Below, piece after piece: positions 59,858 to 64,000 of a DNA stretch of 64,000 nt. Source of the stretch: Mycobacterium syngnathidarum (GTDB taxonomy: Bacteria > Actinomycetota > Actinomycetes > Mycobacteriales > Mycobacteriaceae). The stretch's first letter is position 1. Each line of letters begins with the position of its first letter. Position numbers and translations under genes: made by a program. The stretch spans positions 124,001-188,000 of the forward strand of contig NZ_MLCL01000024.1 in the NCBI RefSeq assembly GCF_001942625.1. The letters are read 5' to 3'. A model generated the notes under the pieces. It did not search any database. It worked only from the letters and a program-made list of their open reading frames with translations, and was not told the DNA's origin.

Positions 59858-61329
59858 TCGTGGCCCCCGTCGTGCGTCCGGCTCCACCATTGCCGGAACG
59901 TCTCGGGTGGTGGTTCCGGAATGTCGCGGCTGGCGGTCCACTTCGACGCCGGCCAGGGCAGTGCGGAGATGCGGTGATCGCGCCCGGCGATCAGCCGCCC
60001 GGCGCTCAGAGCCTTCTCGCCCAACGAGAACCGGCCCGCACCGGCCATGGCCCAGCCCGCGACCTTCATGGCCAGGTCCTGCCCGGACGGAAGGACCCCT
60101 CGTGCTCCCCTTTCTTCGTCGACCTGCTGCGCGCGCAGGTGCACCAGGATCGACGGGATGTCGATGCGGACCGGACAGGCTTCGAAGCACGCGCCGCACA
60201 GCGACGAGGCGTACGGCAGGCTGGCGTTGGGGTCATCGTGGCCGGTGGTGCCGGTGAGCTGAGGACTCAGGATCGCGCCGATCGGTCCCGGATACACCGA
60301 GCCGTAGGCGTGCCCGCCGGTGCGTTCGTAGACCGGGCACACGTTCAGGCACGCACTGCACCGAATGCAGTGCAGGGCGGCGCGGCCCACCTCGTCGGCC
60401 AGCACCCTGGTCCGTCCGTTGTCCAGCAGGACCAGGTGGAACTCCTGTGGACCATCGCCGGGGTGCACACCGGTCCACATCGAGGCGTACGGGTTCATCC
60501 GCTCCGCCGTCGACGAGCGGGGCAGCAGCTGCATGAAGACCTCGAGATCGGCGAACGTCGGCACGATCTTCTCGATGCCCATCACGGTGATCAGCGTCCG
60601 CGGCAGCGTCAGGCACATCCGTCCGTTGCCTTCGGACTCCACGACCGCGAGCGTTCCGGTCTCGGCGATACCGAAGTTGGCACCGCTGATCGCGACGTTC
60701 GCGGTGAGGAACTTGCGGCGCAGATGTGCTCTGGCCGCCATGGCCAGTACCCGGGGATCGTCGGTGAGCTCACCGGCGTCGGGCATCTCGCGCATGAAGA
60801 TCTCCCGGATCTCGGCGCGGTTGCGGTGGATGGCCGGCACCAGGATGTGGCTGGGTTTGTCGTGGCCGAGCTGCACGATGAGCTCCGCCAGATCGGTTTC
60901 GAAGGCGGCGATGCCCTGGGCTTCCAGGTGTTCGTTGAGTCCGATCTCCTGGGTGGCCATCGACTTGACCTTGACCACCTCGTCGGAGCCGGTGGCGCGG
61001 ACGAGGTCGGCCACGATGCGGTTGGCCTCGTCGCCGTCGCGCGCCCAGTGCACCACACCGCCGCGCCGGGTGACGTTGTCCTCGAGCTGTACCAGCAGTT
61101 CGGGAAGCCGTGCCATCACGTCTTGCTTGAGGGCGCTGCCCGCGGCCCGCAGTTGCTCCCAGTCGTCGCATTCGCGAATTGCGTTGAGCCGCTTGGTGCG
61201 AATGGTTTGGGTGGCGTGGCCGATGTTGCGGCGCAACTGAGAGTCGGCGAGCGCGGTGCGGGCGGCTTGCGGAAACGATGCGTCGCCTCGGAGGTTGCCG
61301 ACGCCGGGGGTGCCCAGGAAGGTGGTCAT
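59854..61329 (-). CDS. lutB: LutB, iron-sulfur lactate-utilisation protein
   Basis: A 491-residue protein. The N-terminal LUD domain (AETGTLAVVESEGNGRMCLTL) is followed by a ferredoxin-like part with two 4Fe-4S motifs: CIRCSACLNVCPVY and CGACFEACPV. It belongs to the LutABC/YkgEFG complex, which turns L-lactate into pyruvate. ATG at 61329 overlaps the lutA stop. A DUF3390-like C-terminal segment is also seen. Confidence 0.9.
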   Translation of the reverse strand: MTTFLGTPGVGNLRGDASFPQAARTALADSQLRRNIGHATQTIRTKRLNAIRECDDWEQLRAAGSALKQDVMARLPELLVQLEDNVTRRGGVVHWARDGDEANRIVADLVRATGSDEVVKVKSMATQEIGLNEHLEAQGIAAFETDLAELIVQLGHDKPSHILVPAIHRNRAEIREIFMREMPDAGELTDDPRVLAMAARAHLRRKFLTANVAISGANFGIAETGTLAVVESEGNGRMCLTLPRTLITVMGIEKIVPTFADLEVFMQLLPRSSTAERMNPYASMWTGVHPGDGPQEFHLVLLDNGRTRVLADEVGRAALHCIRCSACLNVCPVYERTGGHAYGSVYPGPIGAILSPQLTGTTGHDDPNASLPYASSLCGACFEACPVRIDIPSILVHLRAQQVDEERGARGVLPSGQDLAMKVAGWAMAGAGRFSLGEKALSAGRLIAGRDHRISALPWPASKWTASRDIPEPPPETFRQWWSRTHDGGHE

Positions 61330-62060
61330 GGGTGGGCTGCCAGGATCTCGGCCAGGTGCACGGTGCGCACCCCCGCACGCAGCCGGCTCAGCCCGCCCCC
61401 GATGTGCATGAGGCACGACGAGTCGCCGGCGCTGCACACCTCGGCGTCGGTCTCCAGGACGTGGGCCATCTTGTCGGCCAGCATGGCCGTGGACGTGTCG
61501 GCGTTCTTGATCGCGAACGTTCCGCCGAAGCCACAACAGGATTCGGCCTCGGGTAGCGGCACCAGCGTCAGACCTCCCACATTGCGCAGCAGCCGCAGTG
61601 GTTTGTCACCCACCCCGAGCATGCGCAGCGAGTGGCAAGTGGGGTGATAGGTGACGCGGTGCGGATAGTAGGCGCCGACGTCGTCGACACCGAGCACGTC
61701 GATCAGGAACTCGGACAGCTCGTACGTCTTGGCGGCCAGGTTCTCGGCTCGGGTGGCCAGGGTTTCGTCGCCCGCGCGACGGGCCACCATCGCGTGCTGG
61801 TGACGCGCCGAACCCACGCATGAGCCCGACGGGGCGACCACGGCCTCGCAGTTGGCGGATTCGAAGGCCTCGACGTGATTGCGCACCAGCGCGGTGGCTT
61901 CCTTGAGATAGCCGGTGTTGACATGCATTTGGCCGCAACAGGTTTGGTCTTTCGGAAAGACAACGTGATGGCCGAGGCGTTCGAGTAGCCGCACGGTGGC
62001 GATCGCCGCGGGCGGGAACATGGCATCGGCCAGGCAGGTCGCGAACAGGGCGATTCGCAT
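61326..62060 (-). CDS. lutA: LutA, CCG-domain lactate-utilisation protein
   Basis: A 244-residue protein with two Cys-Cys-Gly motifs, TCCGQMHVNTG (Cys41, Cys42) and SCCGFGGTFAI, which bind a 4Fe-4S-type cofactor in this family (PF02754). It is the first subunit of LutABC. ATG at 62060 starts 8 nt after the stop of the polD2-like gene. Its usual regulator LutR is not seen; the operon promoter may be that of polD2. Confidence 0.9.
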   Translation of the reverse strand: MRIALFATCLADAMFPPAAIATVRLLERLGHHVVFPKDQTCCGQMHVNTGYLKEATALVRNHVEAFESANCEAVVAPSGSCVGSARHQHAMVARRAGDETLATRAENLAAKTYELSEFLIDVLGVDDVGAYYPHRVTYHPTCHSLRMLGVGDKPLRLLRNVGGLTLVPLPEAESCCGFGGTFAIKNADTSTAMLADKMAHVLETDAEVCSAGDSSCLMHIGGGLSRLRAGVRTVHLAEILAAHP

Positions 62061-62068
62061 GCGTTCTC

Positions 62069-63310
62069 CTAGGAATCCCGGTGCCACTGCGCGCCGCGGT
62101 AGTGCTCCCACGGGTTGTAGTCGGCGAGCAGCTCCTCCTGCGGAGGACGTTCAGCCTCCGGCACATGCTGCAGGTTGATCCGCACCCGGTACCAGATCGA
62201 GCTCGGACCGCGCATGCCGTCGAGCAGGATGTCGACGGGCTCCAGACGTTCGGCCGCCGCGGGATGACGTTCACGCCACACATCCAGCGCCGCCATCGCC
62301 TCGTCTTTGGTCTTGGTCTTGGCGATTTCGATCAGCGGCATCGAAGAAACGCGCCTGCCGTCACCGCTTCGTCCGGCTCCCTTGGGGGCCTTCTCGGCCG
62401 GGCCGAGCTCCTTGGCCAACGCCAGCAACGGGTCCAACTCGCCGACCGTGACATCCATGCCCTCCCACGGGTCGCCGATGGCGGCGAACCGGTCGGGCAC
62501 CGTGGCCACCGTGAACGCCTCTGGGTGGCACTCGTCGACCTCGTCCCAGCGCAACGGGGTGGACACCCTCGCGTCGGGAGTGGCCCGGACGGAATAGGCA
62601 GAGGCCACCGTGCGGTCCTTGGCGTTCTGGTTGAAGTCGACGAACACCCGGGCGCCCCGTTCTTCCTTCCACCACCGGGCCGTCGCGAGGTCGGGAACGC
62701 GTCGCTCCACTTCGCGGGCCACCGTCTCGGCGGCCAGGCGCACCTTGGTGAACGGCCACCTCGGGTGGATGCGGGCATAGATGTGGAAGCCGCGCGACCC
62801 CGACGTCTTGGGCCACGCCGTCAGACCGTATTCCTCCAGCACCTCGCGGGCCACCTGGGCGACGTCGACGATCTGCGGCCAGTCGACCCCGGGCATCGGG
62901 TCCAGGTCGACCCGCAATTCGTCGGGATGGTCGAGGTCCTCAGCGCGCACCGGGTGTGGGTTCAAGTCGACGCACCCCAGGTTCACGGCCCACGCCAGCC
63001 CCGCAACATCACGCAGGACGGCTTCCTTGGCCGAGGTACCGGATCGGTACTTGAGCTCGGCGACGTCCACATAGTCCGGCCGCTTCTCCGGTGCCCGCTT
63101 CTGGAAGATGGCCTCGACGGCGATGCCCTTGACGAACCGTTTGAGGATCATCGGACGCCCGTACACACCGCGTAACGCGCCGTCGGCCACTGACCGGTAG
63201 TAGTTGATGAGGTCCAGCTTGGTCACGTGCGCGGCTGGGAAAACCACCTTGTCGGGATTGCTGACGGCCACCTCGAGGCCGTCGATCTCCAGCGACACTG
63301 CACCGGCCAT
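62069..63310 (-). CDS. LigD-type primase-polymerase (PolD2-like)
   Basis: A 413-residue archaeo-eukaryotic primase-fold polymerase like the LigD polymerase domain and M. tuberculosis Rv0269c. The catalytic DxD is Asp135 and Asp137 (RVDLDP) and the third Asp is in VFVDFNQN. It joins or fills DNA ends in NHEJ-type repair or adds ribonucleotides. The ATG at 63310 is chosen from homology; the longer open frame upstream overlaps the divergent fadD. No ligase or nuclease domain is attached, unlike LigD. It lies upstream of lutABC. Confidence 0.88.
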   Translation of the reverse strand: MAGAVSLEIDGLEVAVSNPDKVVFPAAHVTKLDLINYYRSVADGALRGVYGRPMILKRFVKGIAVEAIFQKRAPEKRPDYVDVAELKYRSGTSAKEAVLRDVAGLAWAVNLGCVDLNPHPVRAEDLDHPDELRVDLDPMPGVDWPQIVDVAQVAREVLEEYGLTAWPKTSGSRGFHIYARIHPRWPFTKVRLAAETVAREVERRVPDLATARWWKEERGARVFVDFNQNAKDRTVASAYSVRATPDARVSTPLRWDEVDECHPEAFTVATVPDRFAAIGDPWEGMDVTVGELDPLLALAKELGPAEKAPKGAGRSGDGRRVSSMPLIEIAKTKTKDEAMAALDVWRERHPAAAERLEPVDILLDGMRGPSSIWYRVRINLQHVPEAERPPQEELLADYNPWEHYRGAQWHRDS

Positions 63311-63348
63311 GACCACATGGTAGTTACCGCCCGCGGTGCGACAGGTGT

Positions 63349-63359
63349 CACATATTGTG
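63349..63359 (+). promoter_or_regulatory. CACA-TAT-TGTG palindrome and -10 of fadD
   Basis: CACATATTGTG lies 5 bp before the fadD ATG. Within it TATTGT (63353-63358) is a -10-like hexamer 6 nt before the ATG, so the transcript may be leaderless. The palindrome may be a regulator site shared with polD2. Confidence 0.45.
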
Positions 63360-63364
63360 GCGAC

Positions 63365-64000
63365 ATGCCAAGCCTGTCTGATCTGCCGGCGAACCTGACC
63401 GCGAAGGCCAAGGAGTACGCCGAGCGCGGCGCAGCCGAATTGCACTATGCGCGCAAGATGTTCGAGGCCGGCGCGCTGCGGCTGGAACCGCCACAGAACG
63501 TCCTGGCCATGCTCGGGGATATCCGCACCTGGGGCGAGATCGGGATGATCCCGGCGCTCAACGCGCGTCGGCACCCCGAGCGTGTCGCAGTCATCGACGA
63601 TGACGGTGAATTCACGTTCGGTGAGCTCGACTCCGCGGCGCACGCGGTGGCCCACGAACTGCTCACGATGGGCGTCAGAGGCGGTGACGGGGTGGGGATC
63701 CTGGCCCGCAATCACCGCTGGTTCCTGGTCGCGCTGTACGGCGCGGCCCGGGTCGGCGCCCGGATCATCATGCTCAACTCGGAGTTCTCGGGGCCGCAGA
63801 TCAAAGAGGTCTCCGAGCGCGAGGGCGCCAAGGTGATCATCTACGACGACGAGTACACCGCGGCGGTGGCCCACGCCGAACCGGAACTGGGCAAACTGCG
63901 GGCGCTGGGCGTCAACCCGGATTCCGAGAAGCCGTCAGGCAGCACCGATGAGACCCTGGCCGACGTCATCGCGCGCGGCAACGGGCGGCCCGCACCCAAG
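63365..64000 (+). CDS. FadD2-like long-chain fatty acid-CoA ligase, partial
   Basis: Open to the window end: 212 residues from ATG at 63365. The start MPSLSDLPANLTAKAKEYAE and segments such as WGEIGMIPALNARRHPER and RVGARIIMLNSEFSGPQIKE fit acyl-CoA ligases of the FadD2 (Rv0270) type, about 560 residues in full. The AMP-binding motif lies beyond the window. It is divergent from the polD2-like gene, as Rv0270 is from Rv0269c. Confidence 0.85.
   Translation, partial: MPSLSDLPANLTAKAKEYAERGAAELHYARKMFEAGALRLEPPQNVLAMLGDIRTWGEIGMIPALNARRHPERVAVIDDDGEFTFGELDSAAHAVAHELLTMGVRGGDGVGILARNHRWFLVALYGAARVGARIIMLNSEFSGPQIKEVSEREGAKVIIYDDEYTAAVAHAEPELGKLRALGVNPDSEKPSGSTDETLADVIARGNGRPAPK

Noticed and set aside
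59626..61647. 673-codon plus-strand frame
   Set aside because: Antisense to lutA-lutB-lutC, which have clear iron-sulfur motifs.
1..64000. CRISPR arrays, prophage, insertion sequences, tRNA or rRNA genes
   Set aside because: No regularly spaced repeats, transposase or integrase genes, or RNA-gene signatures were seen.

Overview
The window is high-GC DNA from a mycobacterium, most likely a fast-growing Mycolicibacterium related to M. smegmatis. The evidence is two MmpS-MmpL pairs, a DUF5313 protein, a haemophore-type haem-binding protein, a Crp paralogue close to M. tuberculosis Rv3676, an Rv2004c-like kinase, and a PolD2-like primase-polymerase divergent from a FadD2-like acyl-CoA ligase (the Rv0269c/Rv0270 arrangement). 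Dense coding, frequent ATGA/GTGA overlaps and GTG/TTG starts fit. I found no rRNA, tRNA, CRISPR array, insertion sequence or prophage. It reads as chromosomal accessory and metabolic DNA rich in regulators, not a mobile island.

Layout. 1-9.1 kb: a PucR regulator, an MBL hydrolase plus carboxylesterase pair with a divergent MmyB-type regulator, a secreted coiled-coil protein, and a TetR gene divergent from a four-gene membrane operon ending in orphan cytochrome-oxidase subunit III- and IV-like genes. 9.1-19.8 kb: a RES/Xre-type toxin-antitoxin pair, a serine-hydrolase lipoprotein, a GntR-MFS operon, DUF5313, OhrR, a second Crp, a DosR-regulon-type kinase and a two-component system. 19.9-27.1 kb: TetR/LysR regulators, an MpaB-like (DUF2236) oxygenase, OsmC, a secreted alpha/beta hydrolase and an amine-dehydrogenase-like enzyme. 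27.2-40.3 kb: two MmpS-MmpL cassettes about 10 kb apart. One is followed by TetR and a second MpaB-like gene, the other follows a SigH-like ECF sigma gene. Between them lie cspA, a DUF808 protein and a purine permease.

40.4-49.2 kb: an operon of ECF sigma, Ogt and a 2-oxoglutarate oxygenase; an acyl-CoA dehydrogenase and thioesterase; a PucR regulator divergent from gabT-gabD. 49.2-59.1 kb: a large acyl-CoA dehydrogenase divergent from a CaiB-type CoA-transferase, a haem-binding protein with a small Cys-rich exported protein, an AraC regulator divergent from an arylsulfatase and DUF1254 lipoprotein, and a STAS protein. 59.2-64 kb: polD2-like followed within 8 bp by lutABC, divergent from a fadD gene cut by the window end.

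The most striking feature is how many regulator genes sit beside a clear palindrome or repeat that could be their operator: tandem 16-bp palindromes by TetR (6705-6743), a perfect 30-bp palindrome by GntR (14079-14108), an OhrR-type box (15084), a DosR-type box (17507), 21-bp-phased repeats at PucR (45856) and AraC (54498), and palindromes by the MmyB-type regulator, TetR and the CoA-transferase. The best candidates for under-described biology are the orphan subunit III/IV membrane operon, the sigma-Ogt-oxygenase operon, and the fusion of a repair polymerase with lactate-utilisation genes in one transcript.
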